Program-made: the position numbers and the translations under genes
Source: Phoronis australis
Lineage: Eukaryota; Phoronida; Phoronidae
DNA length: 64,000 nt
Assembly (NCBI GenBank): GCA_002633005.1
Contig: NMRA01000123.1
Coordinates: 480,553 to 544,552 of the forward strand
Direction of reading: 5' to 3'
The notes under the pieces: generated by a model
The model's database searches: none
Told to the model about the DNA's origin: nothing
Seen by the model: the letters and a program-made list of their open reading frames with translations, nothing else
Shown: in pieces, positions 45,838-57,800 of the stretch
Layout of the letters: each line of letters opens with the position of its first letter
Position numbering within the stretch: position 1 is the first letter of the stretch

Positions 45838-48372
45838 TACAGCTTTGCGCCGATGTGGGTAAAAACATGAGCAGATAAAATCTGACACAAAATTATTGTT
45901 ATTAAAACTACATCCTTCCTTGAGTACACTAAATTATTTACCGGCGTTGGAAAAAGTGGTGTTCTACCGTTATTCTGTAGCTAAAGTTGTGGAGCTATCT
46001 TATGCGTATGCTTTCGGCGCAATGAAATATTGCGTCACCTATAGGGCCAGTTTCTTTTTTCGCCGATTCTTCAATCAACTGTTATTCTTTCACGAGGTTG
46101 CGTACACGTCGGAACCGGTTTCACTTCAATAAAAGTTTTTAGATTTTTGATACTGAAAAATCGAATTTCAGAAGAAATTTTGCTGCTGCCAAGCTATCAT
46201 CATCTCCCAATAGATGTCGCAAAAATTTGAGAAAATGGCGCGTGCGCGTGTCACGAGCGTACTGATTTCAATACGACGACATAACTTTTGTTTTTTAGAA
46301 AAGGCGGAGGATTACGCAAGGAAAGGACATTTTGTTAAATTGCTTTCTACTTAAACGGTACTAACGTGCAAGGTGAGTGTCGTTTGATTCCCAGATTTTG
46401 CATGCATCCCGTCCGGTCTTTAACTCTACAGGTTGAATCAGGCTTCACGGCGAGTTTACGAGCAGAACTACCCTGGCTGTGTGCAATTTCGGGGTGTGTG
46501 GAAGAAAAACGTACATTGGTACCTAGCCAGCCAGCTAGCTGTATGATGCCTGTCGCCAAAATACAGCTAGGTCCCACTGCGTGTATTTCGTCCGTAGACC
46601 CCGAAATTGCACATAGCCAGGGTAGTTCTGCTCGTCACCGCGCCGTGAAATTTGTATCAACATGTTAAGCTAAAGACCGGACGGGGTGCATGCAAAATCT
46701 GGGAATCAACCGATACTCACCCTGCCCGTTACAGCCGTTTAAGTGAAAAACAATGCAATAAACGTCATTTTCTTGCGTAACTCTCCGCCTTTTCTAACAA
46801 TGAAAAGTATGTCGTGGTTTCGAAAACAATACGCTCGTGTCACGCGTACGAGCCACTTCCTAAATTTTCGCGACAACTTCGGAGCACAGGCGCTTGGGTT
46901 TATCGCAAATGACGTCACAATATATATATAAGAAAACATAAAGGTTGGACACTTAAACTTTGCAAAGCCGAGGCTCCCAACTTCAACCGTCCAAAATCCA
47001 AATAAAATCTGCGTGCACCTCCCTCAGTCTGGTGTTGCATAAACCTTCGAAGCCTTATCTTTCCTAGATCCCATTAACTGTCTTCGTGAGTGGTGAATTG
47101 GCGATGGAATTTCCAAAACAATCTCAAAACTGTGAATTCAAGGACCTGAAATAGTAAACATGGCGGATTTCTGTTGTGCTTCAACTTGTACGCCTGACGT
47201 AGGTGAAACTTCAAGTTTGAGCAAGCAACCTATATTTCAAATTCAATAACTCTAATCCAAAACTCAACTAATTGAGAATGTTAAAGTTAGTATTTTAATG
47301 ATTATTTGTAACTTTATTCCACTGACGGCTCATTTTAGCCCTTAACTTAGAATTTTATTGCATAAACTGGCGTATCTTGTTTCTCATCTTGACATCACGC
47401 ACTTTTTTGATTGAAGCACAACACACACTCGGCCAGGAAACGCAGTCCGTGCAAGTATTACAATGCGCGTGGCCGACGAGTTAACTCAATGGTTTTGGCC
47501 AAAAATAAAACCTTCATAAGAAATCACAGTACACAAAAAACTTCGCATATCAATACAGTATCAGGATAATTTATATTTGACACAAATATGTGAGTAATTA
47601 CATTTATTTGGCAATAAAGTGCTCTCTGCTTCTCATGATCAAGTAGTCGATGGATTGACGGCGAAAGCCGCGCGAAATTAGACTTTCGGATTTAGCTCGG
47701 GAGCGTCGGTCAAAACCCGGATGTGCGAAGACCGTCTGCCATGACATCACGGAATCAGGTCCTTGAATTTGTGATTTTGGCATTGTTTTGGCATTTTTGT
47801 CGCCAAATCACCACTCGAAGGCAATTTGAAGAGATCAAATGAAAGAAGGTATTCTAAGAGTTGTCTGATGCTAGTTTCGTGGAGTTCCATGCACATTTGA
47901 GTAGAAAATTCTGAGCAAACAGATTTCGAGTGTCCAACCTTTATGTTTTCTTATATATGTTATTGAGTGACGTCATTTGCGATAAACCCAAGCGCCTGTG
48001 CTTCGGAGAAGCAAAATTTGAAATTTGAAATTCGGTTTTTCGGTATCGGAATTCTAAAAAATTATAATGAAGTGAAACCAGTTCCAACAATTTGTTGTGA
48101 CGTGTGCGCAAGCTCGTGAAAGAACAGCAGTTGATTGAAGAATCGGCGAAAAAAGAAACTGGCCAATAGGTGACGCAATATTTCATGGCGCCGAAAGCCG
48201 TCGCTAAAGATCGCTCCACAACTTTAGCAGCAGAATAACGGTAGAACGCCATTTTTCCAACACTGTTAAATAATTTTGTTTACTCAAGGAAGACTGTAGT
48301 TTTTAATGACACTATTTTTGTGTCAGCTTTTATCTTACCACTTTTTACCCACATCGGTGCAAAGCTGTATAT
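45838..48372. repeat. Palindromic foldback repeat with a nested 1.1-kb element, copy 3
   Basis: The left arm starts TACAGCTTTGCGCCGATG (45838) and runs to a centre near 46520-46580 (GGTACCTAGCCAGCCAGC). The right arm is its reverse complement and ends ATCGGTGCAAAGCTGTATA at 48372, interrupted by the 1116-bp element at 46885-48000. Without the insert the arms are about 700 bp each. Arms include shared blocks such as GACGAGCAGAACTACC and TTTAAGTGAAAAACAAT. The open frames inside are mirror images across the arms and are not credible genes. Confidence 0.75.
46877..48008 (+). mobile_element. 1.1-kb DNA transposon with 8-bp target duplication, copy A
   Basis: Element 46885-48000, flanked by the perfect 8-bp repeat CTTCGGAG. 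The ends begin CACAGGCGCTTGGGTTTATC and are inverted; the inverted match continues through AAGAAAACATAAAGGTTGGACACTT and, more loosely, for about 250 bp. The 8-bp duplication points to hAT (or P-like) transposases. No transposase is encoded; a short frame at 47159 (ATGGCGGATTTC) is open for about 22 codons only. It sits inside the right arm of the palindromic repeat, so it is younger than that repeat. Copy B is at 56666-57792 in reverse orientation. Confidence 0.88.
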
Positions 48373-49150
48373 TTATATACAGCTTTGTACCAAGGCTAAG
48401 TGGTACCTAGCCAGCCAGCTAGCTGCATGAAGACTATCGTCAAAAAACTAGGTACCACTGGGTGTTTTTCTTCCGTAGACCCCGAAATTGCACACAGCCA
48501 GGGTACATGTAGTTTTCTCGTCACCTCGCCGTGAAATCTGTATCAACATGTAGAGCTAAAGACCGGACGGGGTGCATGCAAAATTTGAGAGTCAACCGAC
48601 ACTCACCTTGCCCGTTACAACCGTTTAAGTGAAAAACAATCCAACAAAAGTCATTTTCTTACCTAGTCCTCCACTTTTTTCTAACAAACAAAAGTTATGT
48701 CGTCATTTTGAAAACAATACGTTCGTGACACGCGCACGCGCCATTTCCTACATTTTTGCAGCAAGATTTCTTCTGAAATTCGGTTTTTCGGTATCAAAAT
48801 TCTAAAAACTTGTAACTAAATGAAACCAGTTCCGATAATCTGTTGTGACATCTACGCAACCTTGTGGAAGAAGAACAGTTGATTGAAGGATCGACGAAAA
48901 AATAAACTGGCCAATAGGTGACGCAATATTTCTTGGTGTCGAATGCCGTCGCTAAAGATCGCTCCACAACTTTAGCAGCAGAATTACGGTAGAACGGCAT
49001 TTTACCAACACCGTTAAATAATTTAGTTTACTCAAGGAAGACTGCAGTTTTTAATTACACCAATTTTGTGTCAGATTTTACCTTACCAGTTTTTACCCAC
49101 ATCGGCGCAAAGCTGTATATTTAATATACAGCTTTGTAGCAAGGCTAAGT
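48366..49150 (-). repeat. Dispersed palindromic repeat, copy 4 (one arm)
   Basis: Begins at the junction palindrome TATATTTATATACAGCTTTG and repeats the right-arm sequence of copy 3 without the 1.1-kb insert (for example TTGATTGAAGGATCGACG, CCAATAGGTGACGCAATATTTC), ending AAAGCTGTATATTTAATATACAGC. It gives the uninterrupted empty-site structure for copy A. Confidence 0.75.
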
Positions 49151-50515
49151 GGTACCTAGCTGTATTTTGACCATAGTATTCATACAGCTAGCTGGCACTG
49201 TGCCGCATGACGTTCGGACTGAGCCCGTTAACATGATTAAGTAGCTGTGTATGATTCAACGTCAAGACATAGTCAGTAAACCTCCTTGAATCAAAGCAGG
49301 TTACACTGTAGGAAGTCTTCACGTTGAAAGTGTATGATTTAGTGTCATAATTTTAACATTCGAATACCACATCAAGTGTTAGCCTGCAGACGTTGAAATT
49401 ACGAACGCGTGAACACATTAATTTAACTTCTGAAATAAAAGGGCGAATATAACGGCACAGAAATCAAGCGCTTGGAAAGAGCTTATTCGCTCGAAGAATC
49501 GACATTTGGCTGTTCGCTTGTTACTCCCCATTCTTTTCCTTGCGGCAGATTCATGAGCTAAACCATTACCTTGGCTGATTGGCTATTATTCGGACGTGAC
49601 AACAATAGGTCAAAAACTGAGATTATAAGTTGGCAGACGATTTTGTTCGTAGTTGTTAGACAAAGGCAAAAAGAGGGAAAACATCAGGATAGGACTGTTA
49701 ACACTTTCCTAAATATCTCAAGGGAACTCAATTTGGTTAGTACTAATGCACACAACAAGCAATTCCAACCATTCTTTTTACTTACAACGTATGTCCATTT
49801 CACAAATTTGTGAAAAGCGTTGCGATGGTTCTTCAGCTCTGCCTTAGAGTTGACTGTAGGCTATCAGGTTCGCAGCAGCAAAATTTGTTGGTATTATAGT
49901 ACAACAAAGTTATATCGTAATAAAACTAGTTACGATAATGGGACTATTCGACAATCCGATACATTACTAGAGATCTCCCGTGTACTAGTGGTGATAGATT
50001 AAGAGGCCTCGATTTCGAGAGCCCTTAATACATGGTGAAATAGCATTCAGTAGTGCCAACTGAACCTGAGATTGCGTGAAAAGGGTGCTTCTACGAGAGG
50101 AAGTAAGCATGTTCTTATAGAAAAGTAAAGTTTGCGATTAGTTTAACTATTATTCCATGTTTACAATATTGATGCCTGTTAACAGGTACTGGCCGATGTC
50201 GACTTAGCGGAAGTCGCCAGTCGGGTTAATCATTGTTTTTTTGTGATGTGTGTCACGATACGTACTTGACGTAGCCGACTCAGAATGATTTCTTACAGGT
50301 TTATCAATGACAGTTACATGTACATCAATGCTGACTTTTTATGTTGTCTACTCGATATTCGTTAGTGAGGTAAGACTACAATCTGAACCCAAAGGTTACG
50401 TGACAAATATCCATTAGACTATTTGTTTACTCCCTATCCTTTGTCGTCCGGAAATCTAATACACGTTGACATGGAAATATATCGTGTCTGTTTTCACCTG
50501 ACCTTTGTGTTTTAG
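49151..50515. other. Non-coding, presumed intron or upstream region
   Basis: The plus-strand open frame 49571-49813 is hydrophilic but has no splice support or domain. Nothing else recognised. Confidence 0.3.
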
Positions 50516-50711
50516 GTTTGAGGGCTCGTGCCGTGCAGAAGAGATATCCATTACTTCTGCAACCATCCCTGAATGGATAAAAAATGGTTTTAAGCAGTTG
50601 TCTGCAGCTAACCAGCAAAATCTTTCTATACAGTGCAGATCTGTTGTCAAAGCCTACTTTCTGTATCGAAGACAAAGAACAAAGCCTTTGAAAAAGGACA
50701 GCTATTTTTAA
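50516..50711 (+). CDS. Terminal exon of an unknown plus-strand gene
   Basis: Follows a strong acceptor (TTTTCACCTGACCTTTGTGTTTTAG). Entered in phase 2, it is open for 64 codons to TAA at 50709. The peptide reads FEGSCRAEEISITSATIPEW, then IKNGFKQLSAANQQN, CRSVVKAYFLYRRQRTKPL and ends KKDSYF, amphipathic and basic like a genuine C-terminus. The longer minus-strand frame over it (50427-50846) looks like its shadow. A possible polyadenylation signal AATAAA lies at about 51167. I do not recognise the family; upstream exons were not found. Confidence 0.45.
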
Positions 50712-51317
50712 AGAAAATGTATGTACATGTAACTTGTTTTGTCCGGTTCTCTGCGGGAGGTTGGCATAAGGGGTTGGGGTTGTAAAATTTGATGCAACTG
50801 AATGGTTGGTTTGACAGGTAATAGTGAGGTAATTCTTAACCTTCATGAATTTTTTTCAAGTTTCAGGAAACTGTTTTGCTATCTGTTGTAAACCGATTAA
50901 AATTTTCAGAATTCCCAATAACTGAACAGTCTTAACTCATTCCTTGAAATGTTGCAAGTCGTTTATAAATTCATATGGCAGACATTTTTATGAAAATTGC
51001 ATTTTTGCTGTGAATATACGAATGATGTCTTACTTGAGCGTATTTATCTTTCTGCCAATACGCAAACAATGGTGCCTCGGGATTTTCAATTACTCTTAAA
51101 CAACAGAAAGATTATCAATTATTTTTAAGTGGCACAAGTCTTCATACAGTATCTTCTATTAGAAGAAAAATAAAAAATCTGAGAAACGGTTCCCTCAGCC
51201 TCAGACCAGAAATGTGCTTCACAGATCCATGAATCTTTAATCGGTGCTTAAAATTGCTGAGAGTATCAAAAATCAAAATGCTTGAAAATGCGTAACAACG
51301 GTTTAAAGTTGTCTCAA
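50712..51317. other. Probable 3' UTR and intergenic DNA
   Basis: No coding signal. AT-rich with AATAAA near 51167. Confidence 0.35.
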
Positions 51318-51595
51318 ATGCAAATTAAGATCGCCATTATGCAAAATTCTATTATTGCTTATAATTTCCTTACCAAGCATTGCAGGCAGGTTATTTTGAT
51401 GCTTTCAACCATGTTTCCATGGTCAACGAATTAATAAATTATGCAAATTGACAATGTAATAACCTAAAAATTGCACAATTAAATTTGTTGACCATAAAAA
51501 CATAGGTAAAACGTCAAAATTATCGGGCCGCAGTGCTTGGTAAGGAAATTATAAGCAAGAATAGAATTTTGCATCATGGCGACCTAAACTTGCAT
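51318..51595. repeat. Foldback element, arms about 125 bp
   Basis: The left arm ATGCAAATTAAGATCGCCAT... and the right arm (reverse complement ATGCAAGTTTAGGTCGCCAT...) share CAAAATTCTATT, GCTTATAATTTCCTTACC and ATGGTCAACNAATT. No coding capacity. Confidence 0.75.
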
Positions 51596-52161
51596 ATTTA
51601 GAAAAATTGCTCAAAGGTTGCGAACGGTCACCCCCTTAAATGGTTACATGAAGCAGCAAAGAAAAAACTTTATCCGGCAAAACCAGGCTCAACCCCCTGG
51701 CTCCTGGACTATAAAACAACAGTTTTTGTACAGTTTTAGTTGTTCGCAGCACAATTTGAGAGCTACGAACCCTGATGCATAGCTACTGCCTCAAATGACT
51801 TTNCCCATCATTGTTTCCAACGCACAACGAGGTGAATTTACCACCAACCCGTAAACTATTGCAACAGTGATGAACAAAAAAACTTAGAACACACGCTTAC
51901 AATGAGCCTGCGAGAGTAATTTATTTTCAGGTGCTGCGCTAGTCAATTTTCACTGCCTACGCCCCCTCCCCCCTTAAATCCGCCACTGCTATGTTTTAGT
52001 AAAAGTATCCAAATATGTACCAAGTGTCACATAGCGACTTCATGGAGATCCGTGTGTATAAGCGTAATCAGAAAAAGAAACAACTTGTAAATACGTTGAA
52101 GAAAACACCATAAGTGACGCATTTAGAAACAAGTGGGGACATATACAAAACCCTAGTAAAT

Positions 52162-52321
52162 ATAGGTTATACAACGTACGTGTTTGTACCAGTGGTTATT
52201 ATATCAAGATTCGTGATATGCAAAAGTATTTGAAGCCCGAGTTCAAATACTTTTGCATATCAAAAATCGAGACATAATAACACACTGCTACAAACACGTA
52301 CATATACATTGTACAACCTAT
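52162..52321. repeat. Foldback element, arms about 75 bp, nearly no loop
   Basis: The outer ends ATAGGTT...ACAACCTAT and the inner arms ATATGCAAAAGTATTTGAA / TTCAAATACTTTTGCATAT are inverted around GCCCGAG. It would form a long hairpin when transcribed. Confidence 0.8.
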
Positions 52322-53137
52322 TTATTCTATGCGCCAAACTGAGGATTTTTTAAAGAAGCGGGTTTACAGAGATTGCTCCTGTTGTTTTGGTGTCGTTTGT
52401 CATCTTTTATCAATGATGATTGCAGATCGCGTGACACGTATACGTGCACGCAATTTTTTTATGAATGAGTTTTTTGCAGCCTGCATGATACGGAAGTCAA
52501 GTTGTATTTTACAGCAGCTACAGGCTTTGGGTGAATATCTGCTATTTTCGGTATTTTTGAGTTTGAGCTGCATTTATTTCTAAGTTAAAGTGTGCTTACA
52601 TTTCTGACGATTTTTTCTTGACTTCGTTGAGTAATATCTTTGCAGGACACCCAGATGTTGTTGCTGATGCACGTTCAGACGCTTCTTAAAAATGCTCCTT
52701 GCGCGCGGTTCTTATCATTTTTAGGTAGAAAGTATTCCGAAATTTATGGTAAAATTGACAAAAACGCAGTGTTTACAGAAATTGCAGTTTTGCTATTGGT
52801 CTCGACGTATTTTGATTGGTTTGAGAACGAATTTAAAAATTCACTCATATTTGACCGTAGAAAACCTTAATTGGTGTACCGCAATAGGTGACCAAAAAGT
52901 GGCATGCATTTGTATTGTAAAGTGTATTGCTTTCCTAATCCCAAATATATTGTGGCAAGTTCGAGACTTTTTGTGATTTAAGTATTCTATCCAGGTGCAA
53001 AATTTTACGGTATATTAAGAAATATTGTCAGCGATATTTTCATTTCACTTTTTTGTTTTGTTTTCAGAACTCATATCATAGTATTTGCATGTGAAAATAT
53101 TGCGCACGGAGCTGAACCCAAAGTGATGCTATATATA
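52322..53137. other. Non-coding
   Basis: Open frames 52329-52583 and 52640-52976 show no domain and no splice support. Confidence 0.3.
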
Positions 53138-53299
53138 TAGATTATTACACGGCGAAGTCGTTATCCCCCGTTATCTAGAGCCCGAGTGGATTTTGGAGAA
53201 TTATCGCCAGAGGGCGTTAGCCCCGAGGGTAATAATTCTACAAAATCCACGAGGGCTCTAGATAAGGGGGGATAACGACTGAGAGCATGTAATAATCTA
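53138..53299. repeat. Foldback element with TAGATTATTACA ends
   Basis: Inverted arms: TAGATTATTACA, GTCGTTATCCCCC, CTAGAGCCC, GTGGATTTT and AGAATTAT reappear in reverse complement order after the centre at about 53210. 162 bp, arms of about 75 bp. Confidence 0.8.
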
Positions 53300-54009
53300 C
53301 TTATACCACATACTGAACGAGAAACATTGCAATGAATCGATCTACCTTTCTCGACTCGGCTCAGCTTTGTAACTACTTTCTATGTCAGAGGCCCGGGGTC
53401 GTAGGTCGTGACCTTTTAAGAAAAGCCGAGATTTTTTTGTAAAATAATGCTTTTACTCAAAACCAATTGAAAAATAAAACAAAATAGAAATAAAGTGAAT
53501 CTATAAATTAAGGTTTAGCAACTGTTATAGCTTACTACACATTTTATCACGCTAAGATTCGACCGGGAATGTCGTCTGCTAAAGTAGGTTACCACTAGTA
53601 ACTGACTATGATGCTCAAGTCAAAGGATACCGACCACACGACACCTGCATTCAAATTGGAGATCGGTGATTTGCAACGCGCGTTGAATACGGAAAAATCC
53701 ATATTCAATGCGCGTATTTCTTCCGTATCAAACCTCACTATACGACCCGTATTTCATGGACATACTATCACGCGTATAGGATAATTCCAAATATTAGGTG
53801 TAATCGTTACTTGATAGTGAAGTGTTATGTCTTTTGAGATGCTTTAGAACGATAATGCGAAAAGTGTCATATTCTTCAAATGCAGTTATTCTGCAAATGG
53901 GTAGGTATCCTGATTTTTGTGGCACTCTGCATCCAAAAAGATTCCGTTAATTGTCCCTCCGAGATCTTAGTGTGTACAGAAGCTGAATGCCATCAACAAC
54001 TCTTGCTGG
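53300..54009. other. Non-coding
   Basis: Only a small hairpin at about 53676-53722 (CGCGTTGAATACGG / CCATATTCAATGCGCG) is visible. Confidence 0.35.
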
Positions 54010-54604
54010 TTCCCTGCCTGTCCACTTCTCACTAGTGGACACGACAGTATTATTTATCAGCACGCGTTTTATCGTTGGTTGATGTAACCTCGACGGTAAT
54101 TAGTTAGCTTTAAAACAAAGAGAGAAAATGGCGGACTGTGAACGATTTTTAGCCTTGTCATTATTTTTGCAAAACCAAATTTTCTCTCTACATGTTCAAT
54201 AAAGTCAAAAAGACAAAGTGCTTGAAACACACACAATGCACACAGATCTGGCCGATTTAACAGGTGTAACGGTGTTACTTAACGGTGAAAATACAGCACA
54301 GCAACGTAATCAATAGTCAGGGACAGCAAAAAGGCACACCGAAAAGGCACAATCACAGCTTTCCGATTCACTTTTCTTGAACATATCAAAATTAAGCATC
54401 AAGTTGTCTGTACAACAGACAACACACTACATGTATATCCATATGTATTCCCCCTCCATCAGCCATGCCCGTGTGTTTAAGTTTGACGCGCCATCTGTTG
54501 ACAATTCGACCAGCCAATCAGAAACGCCGGTGTACTAAATTTTTTGTCGACGAAAATCAAATGATACCTACGTGTCCCCTTCCACTTAGTGGACACGCAG
54601 GGAA
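54010..54604. mobile_element. 595-bp MITE candidate with TTCCCTGC-TGTCCACT ends
   Basis: Inverted ends: left TTCCCTGCCTGTCCACTT, right (reverse complement) TTCCCTGCGTGTCCACTA. Each end also contains a small internal palindrome around CACT-AGTG followed by GGACACG. No coding capacity; target duplication not resolved. The minus-strand frames at 54477-54813 overlap the right end and are not credible. Confidence 0.5.
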
Positions 54605-55290
54605 TCAGTAAGCCGACAACTGAGGTCTGACCGACACTCTTCACGGTAACCACATGGAAGCGTTCGTTCTGTAACTTCGTTTTGCCGTCTCCTTGGACAA
54701 TACTCAGTATGATGACAGTTTGCGTCCCTGCATGACGGCGACATCCCGTTGCTCCCAACTTGTTCGATTGGATAGCCCAACAACAAGTTGGGAAGTTTAC
54801 CCCCCGTAGCCAATTAACTCTATTCTGGCGTTGATGGTTGGAGGGCCTGCGCTCTTTTGTTTCATAATTGCTCTAATCTCCGATCAGATCGTATCTAAAG
54901 GTGTAGCCTGACTGGGGTGGGCTGATAAAAATGAAAGTTAAGTTAAGCCAGATATTATTGCACGTTCAGCACCCCTCACGTCTGGAAAAGTTACTGAACG
55001 ACAGGACGCTGTAATGGGTATTGCAAATTCTAGGTATTTGCTCACACTTCTCGTCCACATTTCCCAGGACGACATCCATATCTTCTTAAATAGTGCACAA
55101 TATTCTTCTTTTTATATTGAAAAATAAAGATTTGTTAGTTCCGTAAAGCCCCACTGCGAGCGATGTTTTTCGCGTCATCACTGAGTCTGCACAGCACAAA
55201 GGGATGAAGGTAATTGGCAGTGTTAGCAAAAAATCAACCTATGCATACTCGCAACCTTTTGTTTTTTCTTTTCTGTGACGTTAGTGCATC
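54605..55290. other. Non-coding
   Basis: Nothing recognised. Confidence 0.3.
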
Positions 55291-55562
55291 CCTGGGCCTA
55301 GCCAGTTAGCTAGCTGTATGGAGATTATGATAGCAAAAATAAAGCTATATTTCGTGGAGCCGAAAGCCCATGGAAAATGTCGCACCACACTTTTAGCAGC
55401 AAAAAAACGATAGAATTCCAATTTTTCCAACAACGCCAAGTAACTTTGTTTACTCAAGGAAGAGTGTAATTTTCAATGACACTAACTTTGTGTGAGATTT
55501 CATTTGATCGGTGTTTACACACATCGGTGCAAAACTGTTTAGAGGATACAGCTTTGCACCAA
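55291..55562 (-). repeat. Dispersed palindromic repeat, partial copy 5
   Basis: Starts near the centre motif (CTAGCCAGTTAGCTAGCTG), then jumps to the outer third of the right arm: TTTTAGCAGCAAAAAAACG, TTTACTCAAGGAAGA, CACATCGGTGCAAAACTG. The middle of the arm is deleted. Confidence 0.65.
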
Positions 55563-56657
55563 TGCTACGCGGTGCCACGACACGACAGTAAACTTGTATA
55601 ATGAACTTTTGTGAGCCGAACCATCAGACGACTTATACACATAAAGTACAGCAGCAGGAATTAACATTGGAAAATTCTTTAAAAAATAAAGAAATGTGAT
55701 TTCGTATAGCGGACGACCAGTGAAAGCGTCGCCTAAGCGATATACTTGAAATAACAGGTCACGCAACGATATAGGTGTAGACAAAAAACTATTGTTGTCA
55801 TTATGAAACATGGCGGAGAGCAGTGGAAGCCGACATTATAATAGCATAGTTAACAAAATCATTACATATACTTGCAGAATTCCTCAAGCAAGGAGATACA
55901 ATATATGCTGGTCGAGCAGGGGCGTTGAAAATTATACATTCGTTTTGACAGTAGGACTGTAGACGGTCTCAAAACGAGGCATCGATTTTTCTGTCGCACT
56001 TTTGTCACATGACTATTGTACGGCTGTTATCATTAGACACCTTCCCGAGTGGTCTGAAAACATGTTGGTCGGACATTTGAAAACTCAAGCTTGGAAGTTT
56101 GGAATTGTTAATTCATTTTTTACTATTCACAAAAAGAATCCCACGTTGACACCTTAACCGGTCGAGATTGTGCAACTCGACCGGTTTGCGCACCTCAAAA
56201 TCTTCCGGTTTAGATAAAAGACACCATGTTGTGGTTAATTAAATCACTGTCTTCAGCCTGCTGATTTTATCGTTCGCTAAATAATGAGACCCATCATAAA
56301 CACCTTGAGGGCGGCATTTTTAAGTTTTGTGAAAAGCAAACGTGATAAGGTTTTGCGTGTCTGTTTAATGCTGCAATATGTTCCTCATTAATTCTGCTGG
56401 GTGTGAAACAATAATTTTGCCGATTACCAAACTACCAGCCAGTAGTGGGATTTTGAGGTAAGCCAAGTGTCACCGTAAAATTCTTAGCATGTTGAATTTT
56501 CTTGCAGAAATGTTCTGCAGTATTTGCCCAATGTTCGAGAAACTTCTTGGCTATTTACACTTTATTTTTCTACATGTATGTTGCTAGTTTATGCGCACGC
56601 GTCAGAGAAATGCACGTTGCTTAAGCTGCAAAAACTTACTCCCACGAGGGGAAGACA
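55563..56657. other. Non-coding
   Basis: No exon or element supported. The minus-strand frame 55539-55811 has no domain. Confidence 0.3.
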
Positions 56658-57800
56658 GCTGGAATCACAGGCGCTTGGGTTTATCGCAAATGACGTCACT
56701 CAATAATATATATATATAAGAAAACATAAAGGTTGGACACTTGAAATCTGTTTCCTAAACATTTTCTACTCAAATGTGCATGGAACTCTACGAAACTAGC
56801 ATCGAACAACTCTTAGAATACCTTCTTTCATTTGATCTCTTCAAATTGCCTTCGAGTGGTGATTTGACGACAACAATGCCAAAAGAATGCCAAAATCACA
56901 AATTCAAGGACCTGATTCCGTGATGTCATGGCAGACGGTCTTCGCACATCCGGGTTTTTGACGAACGCTCCCGAGCTAAATCCGAAAGTCTAATTTCGCG
57001 CAGCTTTCATCGTCAATACCTCGACTACTTGATCATGAGAAGCAGAGAGCACTTTATTGCCAAATAAATGTAATTACTCACATATTTGTGTCAAATATAA
57101 ATTATCCTGATACTGTATTGATATGCGAAGTTTTTGTGTGCTGTGATTTCTTATGAAGGTTTTACTTTTGGCCAAAACCATTGAGTTAACTCGTCGGCCA
57201 CGCGCATTGTAATACTTGCACGGACTGCGTTTCCTGGCCGAATGTGTGTTGTGCTTCAATCAGAAAAGTGCGTGATGTCAAGATGAGAAACAAGATACGC
57301 CAGTTTATGTAATAAAATTCTAAGTTAAGGGCTAAAATGAGCCGTCAGTGGAATAAAGTTACAAATAATCATTAAAATACTAACTTTAACATTCTCAATT
57401 AGTTGAGTTTTGGATTAGAATTATTGAATTTGAAATATAGGTTGCTTGCTCAAACTCGAAGTTTCACCTACGACAGGCGTACAAGTTGAAGCACAACTGA
57501 AATCCGCCATGTTTACTATTTCAGATCCTTGAATTCAGAGTTTTGAGATTGTTTTGGAAATTTCATCGCCACTTCACCACTCACGAAGACAGTTAATGGG
57601 ATCTAGGAAAGATAAGGCTTTGAATGTTTATGCAATACCAGGCTAAGGGAGGTGCACGCAGATTTTATTTGGATTTTGGACGGTTGAAGTTGGGAGCCTC
57701 GGCTTGGCAAAGTTTAAGTGTCCAACCTTTATGTTTTCTTATATATATATATTATTGAGTGACGTCCTTTGCGATAAACCAAAGCGCCTGTGGCTGGAAT
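56658..57800 (-). mobile_element. 1.1-kb DNA transposon with 8-bp target duplication, copy B
   Basis: Element 56666-57792, flanked by perfect GCTGGAAT repeats (56658-56665 and 57793-57800). It is the reverse complement of copy A over its whole length with few differences; for example, copy A's start AAACTTTGCAAAGCCGAGG is found here near the right end. The close match and clean duplications indicate fairly recent movement, though no transposase is encoded. Confidence 0.88.

Noticed and set aside
46366-46668. 100-codon plus-strand frame
   Set aside because: Lies across the centre of a palindromic repeat and encodes mirror-related peptides; not conserved in other copies.
50427-50846. 139-codon minus-strand frame
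   Set aside because: Antisense shadow of the plus-strand terminal exon at 50516-50711.
51803-51803. Single ambiguous base N
   Set aside because: Assembly ambiguity, not biology.
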